Shown: piece by piece, positions 52,815-61,598 of the stretch
How positions within the stretch are numbered: position 1 is the first letter of the stretch
How the letters are laid out: each line of letters begins with the position of its first letter
DNA from: Modestobacter versicolor
Lineage (GTDB): Bacteria > Actinomycetota > Actinomycetes > Mycobacteriales > Geodermatophilaceae
Assembly: GCF_014195485.1 (NCBI RefSeq)
Contig: NZ_JACIBU010000001.1
Span: forward strand, 1,054,001-1,118,000
Length of the DNA: 64,000 nt
Reading direction: 5' to 3'
The notes under the pieces: generated by a model
Database searches by the model: none
Told to the model about the DNA's origin: nothing
The model's input: only the letters and a program-made list of their open reading frames with translations
Made by a program: the position numbers and the translations under genes

Positions 52815-53764
52815 GAAGCCGGCGGCGGGACGGGCTGGGTGTCCTCGCCCACGCCGTACTCCCCGGAGGTGCCGCGTCCCTCGGCGGCCAGCGCGAGCAC
52901 GGTGCTGATCCGCCCGGCCGCGGTGGTCACGTTGTCCACCGTCGACACCACGCCGGTCGCCGCCGAGTCGCCGCGGAGCGCGGACACCAGGCCGCCGTCG
53001 CCGTTGGCGGCGAGGTCGCCGGCGACGACGGCGCCGGAGCCCTCCTCGTCCAGCGCGGTCGCCAGCTGCACGAGGGCGGTGGTCCGGGCCTCGGCGTCCT
53101 CTCCGCCGACGGCGCCGGTGGTCAGCACGACGGCGAAGTCGGCGGCGCTGACCGACGTGGTGTCGCGGCTGAGCACCTCGAGCTCCTCGAGCCCGGCCAG
53201 CACCGTGGCGGTGTCGGCCGCGCTGGGGGCGGTGCCGGCGTCCACGGCGCCGACCCCGGGCACCATCAGCACCTGGGCCAGCACCGAGGCGACGGCCGCA
53301 CCCGGGTCGTCGGACTCCGGCTGGGACACCGACAGCGGCACACCCGGGCCGCTGAGGAAGGTCTCCAGGGTGTCCGCGGTCGCCTCGTCGGCGTAGGCGT
53401 CGGTGAGCCGGATCGTGCCGGTCACCGTCGACCCGGCGCTGCCGAGCAGTGCGGTGAGCCCCTCGACGACCTCGGCCTCGACCTCGCCGCCGGCGACGAC
53501 CAGGACGACGCTGCGGCCGGCCAGGGTGCCGTCGACCAGCGAGGGGCCGACGGCCTCCTCGAAGCGGCCGACGTCGTCCAGCTGGGTCTGCAGCAGCTGG
53601 GTCTGGTCCTCCAGGGACCGCTTGTCCTCCTGGAGCGCGGTGACCTGGCCCTGCAGGTTGTCCGTCAGCGGCCCGTTGAGCTGGGTGGTGCCGATGACGA
53701 TCCCCAGCGCGACGGCGAGGAACACCGCGATCAAGGAGACGAGGTGGTACCGGAAGTCGATCAC
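52811..53764 (-). CDS. mctB: Copper transporter-family protein MctB (DUF3186)
   Basis: 317 residues. MIDFRYHLVSLIAVFLAVALGIVIG is the conserved N-terminal membrane helix, followed by a coiled coil (LQGQVTALQEDKRSLEDQTQLLQTQ) and an extracytoplasmic domain (SVVLVVAGGEVEAEVVEGLTALLGSAG, ADFAVVLTTGAV). GTG start overlaps the steA stop as GTGA. M. tuberculosis Rv1698 is required for copper tolerance and was described as a channel; whether this protein has the same role outside mycolate-bearing cells is uncertain. Confidence 0.9.
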   Translation of the reverse strand: MIDFRYHLVSLIAVFLAVALGIVIGTTQLNGPLTDNLQGQVTALQEDKRSLEDQTQLLQTQLDDVGRFEEAVGPSLVDGTLAGRSVVLVVAGGEVEAEVVEGLTALLGSAGSTVTGTIRLTDAYADEATADTLETFLSGPGVPLSVSQPESDDPGAAVASVLAQVLMVPGVGAVDAGTAPSAADTATVLAGLEELEVLSRDTTSVSAADFAVVLTTGAVGGEDAEARTTALVQLATALDEEGSGAVVAGDLAANGDGGLVSALRGDSAATGVVSTVDNVTTAAGRISTVLALAAEGRGTSGEYGVGEDTQPVPPPAS

Positions 53765-54945
53765 GAGAAGAGGTTCTCCAGCCAGAACACGAAGCTGTCC
53801 CATTGGTCGACGAGCAGGTCGAAGTAGATGTGGCTGGCCGTGGAGACCGCCAGCGCCGCGGTGATCGAGACCAGCGCGGCGAGCACGAGCAGGACCAGGG
53901 CCAGGGTGGAGATCCGGCTGCGGTACAGCCGGCTCACGCCCTTGGCGTCGACGAGCTTGCCGCCCAGCCGCAGCCGGGTGAGGAAGGTCGAGGCCATGCC
54001 GCCGCGGCCCTTGTCCAGGAACTCGATCAGCGTGGCGTGGGTGCCGACGGCGACGATGAGCGAGGCGCCCTTCTCGTCGGCCAGCAGCATGGCGATGTCC
54101 TCGCTGGTGGCCGACGCCGGGAAGGTGATCGCCTCGACGCCGAGGTCGAGCACCCGCTGCAGACCCGGCGCGCGCCCGTCGGCGTAGGCGTGCACGACCA
54201 CCTCGGCGCCGCAGCGCAGCACGGAGTCGCTCACCGAGTCCATGTCGCCGATGATCATGTCCGGCTGGTAGCCGGCCTCGATCAGCGCGTCGGCGCCGCC
54301 GTCGACGCCGACCAGCACCGGCCGGTAGTCGCGGATGTAGGGCCGCAGCGCCTGCAGGTCCTCCTTGTAGTCGTAGCCCCGGACGACGACCAGCACGTGC
54401 CGGCCCTCGATCTGGGTCGTGACGTCGGGGACGCCCACACCGTCGAGCAGCAGCGCGCGCTCGCGCTTCATGTACTCCATGGTGTTGGCCGCGAAGGCCT
54501 CCAGCTGCGCCGAGAGCCCCTCGCGGGCCTCGGCCATCGAGACGGCCACCGTCTCCGGGGTCTGCTCGACCCCCTCGGCGACGACGGTCTCGCCGGCGTA
54601 GAGCGTGCCGCCCTCCAGCCGGACCTCGGTGCCGTCCTTGAGCGCGGTCAGCACGTCCTTGCCCACGTTGTCCACCAGCGGGATGCCGGCGTCGACCAGG
54701 ATCCCGGGGCCGAGGTTGGGGTAGCGCCCCGTGGTGCTGGGGGCGGCGTTGACGACCGCCGCGACCTTGCACGCCACCAGCGAGTCGGCGGCGACCCGGT
54801 CGACGTCGGCGTGGTCGATGACCGCGATCTCGCCGGGCCGCAGCCGCTTGGTGAGGTTCTTGGTCCGCCGGTCCACACGGGCCGTGCCGGTCACGCCGGG
54901 TGCCGTCTCGGACGGCCGCCCGCGTCGCAGGGTGCCGATGCGCAT
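53761..54945 (-). CDS. steA: SteA-family cytokinetic protein (Rv1697-like)
   Basis: 394 residues, start ATG 54943-54945. N-terminal GTARVDRRTKNLTKRLRPGEIAVIDHADVDRVAADSLVACKVAAVVNA; central thiamin-pyrophosphokinase-like domain with RPVLVGVDGGADALIEAGYQPDMIIGDMDSVSD; one membrane helix near the C-terminus (ISTLALVLLVLAALVSITAALAVS). The SteA-SteB pair works at the septum in corynebacteria; in that system the neighbouring partner is an MctB-like protein, which is exactly the downstream gene here. Confidence 0.9.
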   Translation of the reverse strand: MRIGTLRRGRPSETAPGVTGTARVDRRTKNLTKRLRPGEIAVIDHADVDRVAADSLVACKVAAVVNAAPSTTGRYPNLGPGILVDAGIPLVDNVGKDVLTALKDGTEVRLEGGTLYAGETVVAEGVEQTPETVAVSMAEAREGLSAQLEAFAANTMEYMKRERALLLDGVGVPDVTTQIEGRHVLVVVRGYDYKEDLQALRPYIRDYRPVLVGVDGGADALIEAGYQPDMIIGDMDSVSDSVLRCGAEVVVHAYADGRAPGLQRVLDLGVEAITFPASATSEDIAMLLADEKGASLIVAVGTHATLIEFLDKGRGGMASTFLTRLRLGGKLVDAKGVSRLYRSRISTLALVLLVLAALVSITAALAVSTASHIYFDLLVDQWDSFVFWLENLFS

Positions 54946-55018
54946 GACCGTGATCGTCCCACGGGCTCCTGGGCGGTCGGCCCCGACGCGCAACAGCGAC
55001 CGATCGATCACGCACCGT

Positions 55019-55070
55019 GAGCGACACCGGCTACCACCGGAAACCGGTCCGCGTTGCCCGGGTGTCGCTC
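55019..55070. promoter_or_regulatory. Spaced 10-bp inverted repeat upstream of the TetR gene
   Basis: GAGCGACACC (55019-55028) and GGTGTCGCTC (55061-55070) are perfectly complementary, 32 bases apart, between divergent steA and tetR genes. Could be a regulatory site or transcript hairpin. Confidence 0.4.
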
Positions 55071-55090
55071 CCCCGGGACGGGACCGGCCC

Positions 55091-55104
55091 GTCACTAGCG
55101 TGAC
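55091..55104 (+). promoter_or_regulatory. 14-bp dyad immediately upstream of the TetR gene (putative autoregulatory operator)
   Basis: GTCAC-TAGC-GTGAC, a perfect dyad ending five bases before the GTG start. Position suggests autorepression by the TetR product. Confidence 0.5.
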
Positions 55105-55108
55105 TGGT

Positions 55109-56086
55109 GTGACTGCAGGGGCCTCCGCGAGCCGGAGCACAGCGACAGTTCTCGCCGACGAGCTGGTCGGGGAGCTGACCGGCCGCCGCGATCCCGAGGC
55201 CGCGGCGACCGCAGCCGTGCAGGACGTCGCTCCCCCGGACGCCGGCGGCGCGGCGGCAGACCACCCCGGGACGACGGACGCGCAGGTCGTGGCGCTGACG
55301 CCGCGTGCCCCCGTCGACGCCCCGCTGGTCACCGACGGCGCCGGCGCCCCGCCGGCCGAGGCCCCGCCTGCCGCGGCGCCCGAGACCCCGGTGGCCGGCC
55401 CGCCGCCGGTCGACGCGCCCGGTCCCGGGCGGCGCCCGAGGCGCCGGGAGCGCCGCGGCCCGACGCTGCGCGAGCAGCGCCGGCAGCGGACCCGCGAGGC
55501 GATCGTCGACGCCGCCGCCGAGCTGTTCACCGAGCGCGGCTTCGACCACGTCAGCGTGGTGGAGATCGCCCAGCGCGCCGGCGTGGTGGAGAAGACGGTC
55601 TTCAACCACTTCCCGGTCAAGGAGGGGCTGGTCTTCGAGACCGACCCGCCGATCCGCGCCGCGCTGCTGGAGGCCGTCCGCCGCCGCCCGGCGGGCCAGT
55701 CGGCGGCCGCCGCCGCGGGCGACTTCGTGGTGGCCGCGGTCAGCCAGCTGGGCTCCCCCGCCGCGGCGGAGGGCGTGGCCGAGATGGCCCGGGTCATCCG
55801 CGGCAGCCGCACCCTGCAGGTGCGCGAGCGGGAGATCCTCGGCACCCTCACCGACACGCTGGCCGAGCAGATCACCCTGGAGACCCGCCCCGCCCCCGGC
55901 GAGCTGGAGCCCTGGCTCGCGGCCAACGCCGTCACCGGGCTGTACACCGCACTGCTGGAGCTCGCCCGCGACCGGGTGCTGGCCGGGGCGTCCGGGCCCG
56001 AGCTCGTCGCCGAGCTGCGCACCCGCGGCCAGCGCGGGCTGGCGCTGCTGCAGTTCGGCCTGGCCGGGTACGCCAAGCGCCGCTGA
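55109..56086 (+). CDS. TetR-family regulator with long N-terminal extension
   Basis: 325 residues from GTG 55109-55111; no clear ribosome site, so the start is uncertain and the transcript may be leaderless. The first ~120 residues are Ala/Pro/Asp-rich and probably disordered. The HTH is REQRRQRTREAIVDAAAELFTERGFDHVSVVEIAQRAGVVEKTVFNHFPVKEGLVF. The C-terminal ligand domain ends FGLAGYAKRR. Convergent with the acyl desaturase, and probably its regulator. Confidence 0.85.
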   Translation: MTAGASASRSTATVLADELVGELTGRRDPEAAATAAVQDVAPPDAGGAAADHPGTTDAQVVALTPRAPVDAPLVTDGAGAPPAEAPPAAAPETPVAGPPPVDAPGPGRRPRRRERRGPTLREQRRQRTREAIVDAAAELFTERGFDHVSVVEIAQRAGVVEKTVFNHFPVKEGLVFETDPPIRAALLEAVRRRPAGQSAAAAAGDFVVAAVSQLGSPAAAEGVAEMARVIRGSRTLQVREREILGTLTDTLAEQITLETRPAPGELEPWLAANAVTGLYTALLELARDRVLAGASGPELVAELRTRGQRGLALLQFGLAGYAKRR

Positions 56087-56093
56087 ACGACGA

Positions 56094-56125
56094 ACGGCCC
56101 CCCTCCCGTGCGGGAGGGGGGCCGT
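56094..56125. terminator. Bidirectional terminator between tetR and desaturase genes
   Basis: Arms 56094-56108 and 56111-56125 are perfectly complementary over 15 bp with a 2-base loop, between convergent stop codons. Confidence 0.8.
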
Positions 56126-56140
56126 GGCGTGGCGCGTCGG

Positions 56141-57340
56141 TCAGGCGGCTGCCTGCTGCTGCAGCGCGCGGCGGACCTTGGGCCCGCCCGTCGTCATCTT
56201 GTAGAGCTTGGCGACCTGGGCCGGCGCGTTGGCCGGGGTGGTCTGGGCCAGCCAGCCGTTGGGCAGCGACAGCCGGATCACCTTGTGCCACGCCGACCCG
56301 ACCTGCCGGGGCAGCGACGCCGAGTGGTACCGCAGGCCGTACCGGTCGAACAGGTCCTTCACCTTCGGCGCGATCTCGGCGTACCGGTTGCTCGGCAGGT
56401 CGGGGAACAGGTGGTGCTCGACCTGGTGGGACAGGTTGCCGGTCATGATGTGCATGGCCTTGCTGCCGGAGATGTTGGCCGAGCCGAGCATCTGGCGCAG
56501 GTACCACTCACCGCGGGTCTCGCCGTCGATCGACGTCTTCTCGAAGGTCTCGACGCCCTCCGGGAAGTGGCCGCACATGATCACCGAGTGCGACCAGAGG
56601 TTGCGCACCACGTTGGCGGTGAAGTTCGCGGCCAGGGTGGGCAGGAACGACGGGCCCGACAGCAGCGGGTGGACGACGTAGTCCTTGGTCATCTGCTTGC
56701 GGATCTTCTTCAGCACGGCCTTGCCGCGCGCCCGGAAGTCGGGGTCGGCGCGGCGCTTCTTGGTGGCCAGGTTCTTGCCCAGCTCCAGGTCGTAGGCGGC
56801 GATGCCGTACTCGAAGAAGCAGGCGTTGACGAAGTTCCACAGCGGCTGCGCCAGGTAGATCGGGTGCCACTTCTGGTCCTCGTCGACGCGCATGATGCCG
56901 TAGCCGAGGTCGTTGTCCTTGCCGATCACGTTCGTGTACGTGTGATGCAGCTCGTTGTGCGAGTGCTTCCACTGGTCGGCCGGGCTGGCCATGTCCCACT
57001 CCCACGTCGTGGAGTGGATCTTCGGGTCGCGCATCCAGTCCCACTGGCCGTGCAGGATGTTGTGCCCGATCTCCATGTTCTCCAGGATCTTGGCCACCGA
57101 CAGGCCGACGGTGCCCACGACCCAGGCCGGCGGGAACTTCGACAGCAGCAGCACGGCCCGGCTGGCGAGCTCGAGCTTGCGCTGGACGTCGATGACGCGG
57201 CGGATGTAGGCGGCGTCGGACTCACCGCGGTCGTCCATGACGCCCTGGCGGATGGCGTCGAGCTCCTTGCCGATGGTCTCGATGTCCTCGGCCGACAGGT
57301 GCGCGATCGGGTCCTCGGTCTTGTTCTGCAGTGCGGTCAC
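56141..57340 (-). CDS. Membrane acyl-CoA/fatty acid desaturase (DesA3-like)
   Basis: 399 residues. Introduces a double bond, probably delta-9. Three His boxes: HNILHGQWD (HxxxH), HSHNELHHTYTN (HxxHH) and HQVEHHLFPD (HxxHH), plus GHF before the last. Hydrophobic helices flank them. Adjacent ferredoxin reductase supplies electrons, as in Rv3229c-Rv3230c. ATG start 57338-57340. Long soluble N-terminus and Gln/Ala-rich C-terminus. Confidence 0.94.
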   Translation of the reverse strand: MTALQNKTEDPIAHLSAEDIETIGKELDAIRQGVMDDRGESDAAYIRRVIDVQRKLELASRAVLLLSKFPPAWVVGTVGLSVAKILENMEIGHNILHGQWDWMRDPKIHSTTWEWDMASPADQWKHSHNELHHTYTNVIGKDNDLGYGIMRVDEDQKWHPIYLAQPLWNFVNACFFEYGIAAYDLELGKNLATKKRRADPDFRARGKAVLKKIRKQMTKDYVVHPLLSGPSFLPTLAANFTANVVRNLWSHSVIMCGHFPEGVETFEKTSIDGETRGEWYLRQMLGSANISGSKAMHIMTGNLSHQVEHHLFPDLPSNRYAEIAPKVKDLFDRYGLRYHSASLPRQVGSAWHKVIRLSLPNGWLAQTTPANAPAQVAKLYKMTTGGPKVRRALQQQAAA

Positions 57341-57371
57341 GAGCAGCTCCTTCAGGTCGGGGGCAGCGGGT

Positions 57372-58475
57372 TCAGTGGTCGATGTCGCAGGCGCCGGCGG
57401 CGGCGCTGATGCAGGTCTGGACGAGCACGCCGTCGCCGGGGGCGGCGGTGGTGACCTCGCCGGTGCGCAGGTCGCGGACGGCGCCCTCGCGCAGCGGCAG
57501 GACGCAGCCGTAGCAGATGCCCATCCGGCACCCGCTGGGCATCAGCAGCCCGGCCTCCTCGGCGGCGTCCAGGATCGGGGTGGCGCCGTCGACGTCGAGG
57601 GTCCGGTCGGACCTGGTGAAGCTGACGGTGCCGCCCTCGCCGGTGACCAGCACACGGGGCCGGAAGCGCTCGGTGTAGAGCCGGTCGGCGATGCCCTCGG
57701 TCTCCCAGTGCTCCTCGAGCGCCTCGAGCAGGCCGACCGGCCCGCAGGCCCAGGTCGACCGCTCCGCCAGGTCGGGGACGAGGTCGGCGAGCGCGGCCGC
57801 GTCGAGCAGGCCGTCGGTCGCGGTGTGCCGCTCGACGAGCCGGATCTGCCCGGTGCGGGCCAGCTCGCGCAGCTCGGCGCCGAAGATGACGTCGTCGGCG
57901 GTGGGCGCGGAGTGCACCACCACCACGTCGTCGTGCTCGTGCACGTGGTTGCGCAGGATGCCCATCACCGGGGTGACGCCGGACCCCGCGGTGACGAACA
58001 GGCACTTCTCCGGGCGCTCCGCGGGGAGCACGAAGTCACCGGTCGCCTGGTCCAGCTGGACGATCGTGCCCGGCTGGACACGGTGCACCAGGTGGTTGCT
58101 GACCTTGCCGCCGGGGATCGCCTTGACCGTGACGGTGAAGCAGCCGTCGGCCCGGCCGAGCACCGAGGTGATCGAGTAGGCGCGCCACTGCCGGACGCCG
58201 TCGACGTCGATGCCGATCCGGACGTACTGGCCGGGGGTGTGCGGCAGCCAGTCCCGGCCGGGGCGGATGACGATCGTCGCGGCGTCCCGGGTCTCGGGGC
58301 GCACCGCCTCGATCCGGCCGCGGAGCGCGGCACCGGAGCGCAGCGGGTCGACGAGGTCGAGGTAGTCCGACGGCAGCAGGGGCGTGGTCACCAGCTCGGC
58401 CACCTTGACGACGCGGTCGCGCAGCCTCGCCAGCACCGGCCGGGCCGAGGTCGGGCGCGGGACGGTTGCGGTCAT
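57372..58475 (-). CDS. Ferredoxin-NAD(P)H oxidoreductase with 2Fe-2S domain (desaturase electron donor)
   Basis: 367 residues, start ATG 58473-58475. FAD domain with RAYSITSVLG, NAD domain with FVTAGSGVTPVMGILRNH and ACGPVGLLEALE, then a C-terminal plant-type 2Fe-2S domain (SGCRMGICYGCVLPL ... VQTCIS) giving four Cys ligands. Order FAD-NAD-Fe/S resembles Rv3230c. It starts the operon with the desaturase, 31 bases apart. Confidence 0.94.
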   Translation of the reverse strand: MTATVPRPTSARPVLARLRDRVVKVAELVTTPLLPSDYLDLVDPLRSGAALRGRIEAVRPETRDAATIVIRPGRDWLPHTPGQYVRIGIDVDGVRQWRAYSITSVLGRADGCFTVTVKAIPGGKVSNHLVHRVQPGTIVQLDQATGDFVLPAERPEKCLFVTAGSGVTPVMGILRNHVHEHDDVVVVHSAPTADDVIFGAELRELARTGQIRLVERHTATDGLLDAAALADLVPDLAERSTWACGPVGLLEALEEHWETEGIADRLYTERFRPRVLVTGEGGTVSFTRSDRTLDVDGATPILDAAEEAGLLMPSGCRMGICYGCVLPLREGAVRDLRTGEVTTAAPGDGVLVQTCISAAAGACDIDH

Positions 58476-58524
58476 ACAGAGAGTCTTCCCAGTCCGCGCG
58501 CTGGTTACCTGTGCCCTCGACGTG

Positions 58525-58540
58525 AACGTGGCGGTACGTT
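58525..58540. promoter_or_regulatory. Dyad in divergent promoter of the reductase-desaturase operon and pucR
   Basis: AACGT-GGCGGT-ACGTT, extended by TG on the left and TCA on the right with one unmatched base. The TGAACG-type half sites resemble operators of TetR regulators of unsaturated fatty acid synthesis. Candidate site for the TetR at 55109 or the PucR regulator. Confidence 0.45.
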
Positions 58541-58564
58541 TCATCCCCTGCGAACAAGGAAGAG

Positions 58565-59758
58565 GTGGGGACGACGAGCGATGTGATCACCTTTCCGCCC
58601 GTGGTGGTGGAGGCGATGCAGGCCGAGCTGCCCGCGGTGGCCGAGCAGACGGTGGCCACCATCGTCGTCGAGGTGCCCAGCTACGCCGACGCCTTCTCCG
58701 GTGAGATGGGCCGGGCGATCTCCAACGCCGTCCAGCTCGCGCTGGGCGGCTTCCTGGACCTGGCGACCGCGCGCGGCGGGGTCGACCCCAGCCTGCCGAT
58801 CGGCCCGGCGCTGGAGGGCGCGTACGCGCTGGGCCGCGGCGAGGCCCGCAGCGGCCGGTCGATGGACTCGCTGCTGGCCGCCTACCGGGTGGGCGCCCGG
58901 GTGTCCTGGCGGCACATGAGCGACACCGCGGTCGCCGCGGGGCTGGACGCCGGGTCGCTGGCGCGCTTCGCGGAGCTGGTGTTCGCCTACATCGACCAGC
59001 TCTCGGCATCCAGCGTCGCCGGGCACACCGACGAGCTGGAGACCACCGGCCGGGCCCGCCGCCACCACCTGGAGCGGCTGGGCGCGCTGCTGCTGGCCGG
59101 CCGGCCGTTGCACGACCTGACCGCCGCGGCGGAGCGGGCCGACTGGTCGCCGCCGCGCACGCTGACCGCCGTGCTGCTGCCCGAGGGCCGGGTCCGCGGG
59201 GCGCTGGCGCTGCTGGACACCCGCACCCTGCAGGTCACCGACGACCCGCCGGGGATCGAGCCGTCGGCGGAGCTGACCGTGCTGCTGGTGCCCGACGCCG
59301 GCGAGCGGGCCCGGCCCGGGCTGCTGCGGGCGCTGGAGGGCCGGGCGGCGATCGTCGGCCCCGCCCGCCCGTGGGCGGCCGTCGCCCGCTCGCACGCGCG
59401 GGTGCTGCGTGCCCTGCGGCTCGGGCTGACCGCCCGGGGCACGGCGCCGCTGGACACCGAGCAGCGGCTGCCCGAGCTGGTGCTGCGCGCCGACGAGGAG
59501 GCGCTGGGCGACCTGCGGGCGGCGGCGCTGGCGCCGCTGGACGGGCTCAGCGAGGGGGTCCGGGAGAAGCTGACCGCGACGCTGCGGTCGTGGCTGCTGC
59601 ACCACGGCCGCCGGGAGCAGGTCGCCGCCGAGCTGTTCGTGCACCCGCAGACCGTCCGCTACCGGATGGGCCAGCTCCGCGAGCTGTTCGGCGACCGGCT
59701 CGAGGACCCGCAGAGCGTGCTGGCGCTGACCATCGCGCTGGGCCCGCGCCCGGTGTGA
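58565..59758 (+). CDS. PucR-family helix-turn-helix regulator
   Basis: 397 residues; GTG 58565-58567 with GGAAGAG just upstream. Two-part layout: N-terminal regulatory region (AMQAELPAVAEQTVATIVVEVPSYAD; GEARSGRSMDSLLAAYRVGARVSWRHMSD, typical of mycobacterial PucR-like regulators) and C-terminal HTH LTATLRSWLLHHGRREQVAAELFVHPQTVRYRMGQLRELFGDRLEDP. Divergent from the desaturase operon; may control it. Effector unknown. Confidence 0.9.
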   Translation: MGTTSDVITFPPVVVEAMQAELPAVAEQTVATIVVEVPSYADAFSGEMGRAISNAVQLALGGFLDLATARGGVDPSLPIGPALEGAYALGRGEARSGRSMDSLLAAYRVGARVSWRHMSDTAVAAGLDAGSLARFAELVFAYIDQLSASSVAGHTDELETTGRARRHHLERLGALLLAGRPLHDLTAAAERADWSPPRTLTAVLLPEGRVRGALALLDTRTLQVTDDPPGIEPSAELTVLLVPDAGERARPGLLRALEGRAAIVGPARPWAAVARSHARVLRALRLGLTARGTAPLDTEQRLPELVLRADEEALGDLRAAALAPLDGLSEGVREKLTATLRSWLLHHGRREQVAAELFVHPQTVRYRMGQLRELFGDRLEDPQSVLALTIALGPRPV

Positions 59759-59762
59759 CCGG

Positions 59763-61598
59763 TCAGGCCCGGGCCTCCGCGGCGACCGCCAGCAGCTCCC
59801 GGGCGTGCGCCTGACCGGTGTCGCTGTCGGCCAGCCCGGACAGCATCCGGGCTAGCTCGCGCACCCGGTCCTCGTCCCGGACCGCCCGGATGTCGGTGGC
59901 GGTGACGCCCTGGGCGGTGTCCGGTGACTTGTCGACCACCACGTGGGTGTCGGCGAAGGCGGCCACCTGGGCCAGGTGGGTGACCACCACGACCTGGTGC
60001 TCCTGGGCCAGCCGGGCCAGCCGCCGGCCGATCTCGCCGGCCGCCTGACCCCCGACCCCGGCGTCGACCTCGTCGAAGACCATCACCGGCACCGGGTCGG
60101 CCCCGGCGAAGACCACCTCGATGGCCAGCATCACCCGAGAGAGCTCACCGCCGGACGCGCCCTTGTGCACCGGCCGCGCCGGGGCGCCGGGGTGCGGGGA
60201 GAGCAGCAGGGCGACCTCGTCGGCGCCGTCGGGCCCGGGCCGGCCGGGGTCGGTGTCGATCCGGAAGGACACCTGGGCGCTCTTCATGGCCAGCCCGGCG
60301 AGCTCGGTGCCCACCTCGGCGGCGAACCCCTCGGCGGCGGCGCGGCGCCCCTCGGTGACCCGGGTGGAGAGGGTCGCCAGCTCCTCCCGGGCGGCGTCGC
60401 GCTGCGCCTGCAACGCCTCGAGCGCCTCGTCGGAGACGTCGAGCTGGGACAGCCGCGCCTCGGCGTCGGCGGCCCAGGCGAGCACCCCGGCCAGCCCCTC
60501 CCCCGGCTCGGCGTACTTGCGCACCAGCGCGGTGATCGCCGCCCGCCGGTCGAGCACCTCGGCCAGCCGCGCGGGGTCGGCCTCCAGGTCGGCGACGTAG
60601 CCGGCCAGCTGCACCGAGACGTCGGAGACCACGGCCACCGCGTCGGCGAGGTCCTGGGCCAGCAGCACCAGCGTGGGGTCGTCGGAGCCGGCCAGCGCGC
60701 GCTCGGCGGCGGCCAGCGAGCTGGAGGCGTCCTGCCCGAGGTCGGCGCCGCCGAGGTCGCCGGTGACGTCGCCGACCAGGGCGAGCCGGGCCGCGTCGGC
60801 CGCCGCGCGCAGGGCGTCGGCGTCGCCCAGCCGCTTGGCCAGAGTGTCCAGCGCCTCGTCCTCGCCCGGCTCGGGGGCGAGGGCGGAGATCTCCTCCAGC
60901 CCGTGCCGGAGCACGTCGGCGGTCTGCGCGAGCTCGCGGGCCTGGCCGCGCCGGCGGTCCAGGTCGTCGGCCAGCGCGCGCCAGGCGGCGTGCGCGGCGC
61001 GGTGCTGCTCGACCAGCGCCAGGTGCGCAGGCCCGGCGTACCGGTCCAGCGCGCGGCGCTGCTCGGCCGGGCGGGTGAGCCGGAGCTGGTCGGTCTGCCC
61101 GTGCACGGCCAGCAGGTCCTCGGCCAGCTCGGCGACGACGCCGACCGGCACGCTGCGCCCGCCCAGGTGGGCCCGGGACCGGCCCTCGGCGCTGACCGTA
61201 CGGGCCAGGATCAGGCTGCCGTCCTCGTCGGGTTCGGCGCCGGCGTCGGCCGCCCGCGCCCAGATCGGGGAGTCGGGGGGCAGCACCAGCCGGCCCTCGA
61301 CCCCGGCCCGCCCGTTGGCCCGGACCCGGCCGGGGTCGGCGCGGCCGCCGAACAGCAGGGTCAGCCCGGTGACGACCATCGTCTTGCCGGCGCCGGTCTC
61401 ACCGGTGACCACGGTCAGGCCGGGCCCCAGCTCGAGCGTGACGTCGTCGATGGAGCCCAGGCCGCGGATGTGCAGCTCGGTCAGCGCGCCGTGCGGGGCG
61501 GTCGCCGGGCCGGCGGGCGGCGCCGGGGCCGCCCGCTTGGCCGCCCGCGGGGCCCGCTGCTCCGGCCGCTGGTCAGGCCGTGCCGTGCGGGTGGCCAC
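59763..61598 (-). CDS. recN: DNA repair protein RecN
   Basis: 611 residues, SMC-like ATPase of double-strand break repair. GTG 61596-61598 chosen for GGAGGAGG seven bases upstream; overlaps nadK by 26 bases. The ~37-residue N-terminal extension is Ala/Arg/Pro-rich, then LTELHIRGLGSIDDVTLELGPGLTVVTGETGAGKT with Walker A at 66-73. Coiled coils in the middle, signature HKGASGGELSRVMLAIEVV, Walker B VMVFDEVDAGVGGQAAGEIG, and THLAQVAAFADTHVVV. Matches Rv1696. Confidence 0.95.
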   Translation of the reverse strand: MATRTARPDQRPEQRAPRAAKRAAPAPPAGPATAPHGALTELHIRGLGSIDDVTLELGPGLTVVTGETGAGKTMVVTGLTLLFGGRADPGRVRANGRAGVEGRLVLPPDSPIWARAADAGAEPDEDGSLILARTVSAEGRSRAHLGGRSVPVGVVAELAEDLLAVHGQTDQLRLTRPAEQRRALDRYAGPAHLALVEQHRAAHAAWRALADDLDRRRGQARELAQTADVLRHGLEEISALAPEPGEDEALDTLAKRLGDADALRAAADAARLALVGDVTGDLGGADLGQDASSSLAAAERALAGSDDPTLVLLAQDLADAVAVVSDVSVQLAGYVADLEADPARLAEVLDRRAAITALVRKYAEPGEGLAGVLAWAADAEARLSQLDVSDEALEALQAQRDAAREELATLSTRVTEGRRAAAEGFAAEVGTELAGLAMKSAQVSFRIDTDPGRPGPDGADEVALLLSPHPGAPARPVHKGASGGELSRVMLAIEVVFAGADPVPVMVFDEVDAGVGGQAAGEIGRRLARLAQEHQVVVVTHLAQVAAFADTHVVVDKSPDTAQGVTATDIRAVRDEDRVRELARMLSGLADSDTGQAHARELLAVAAEARA

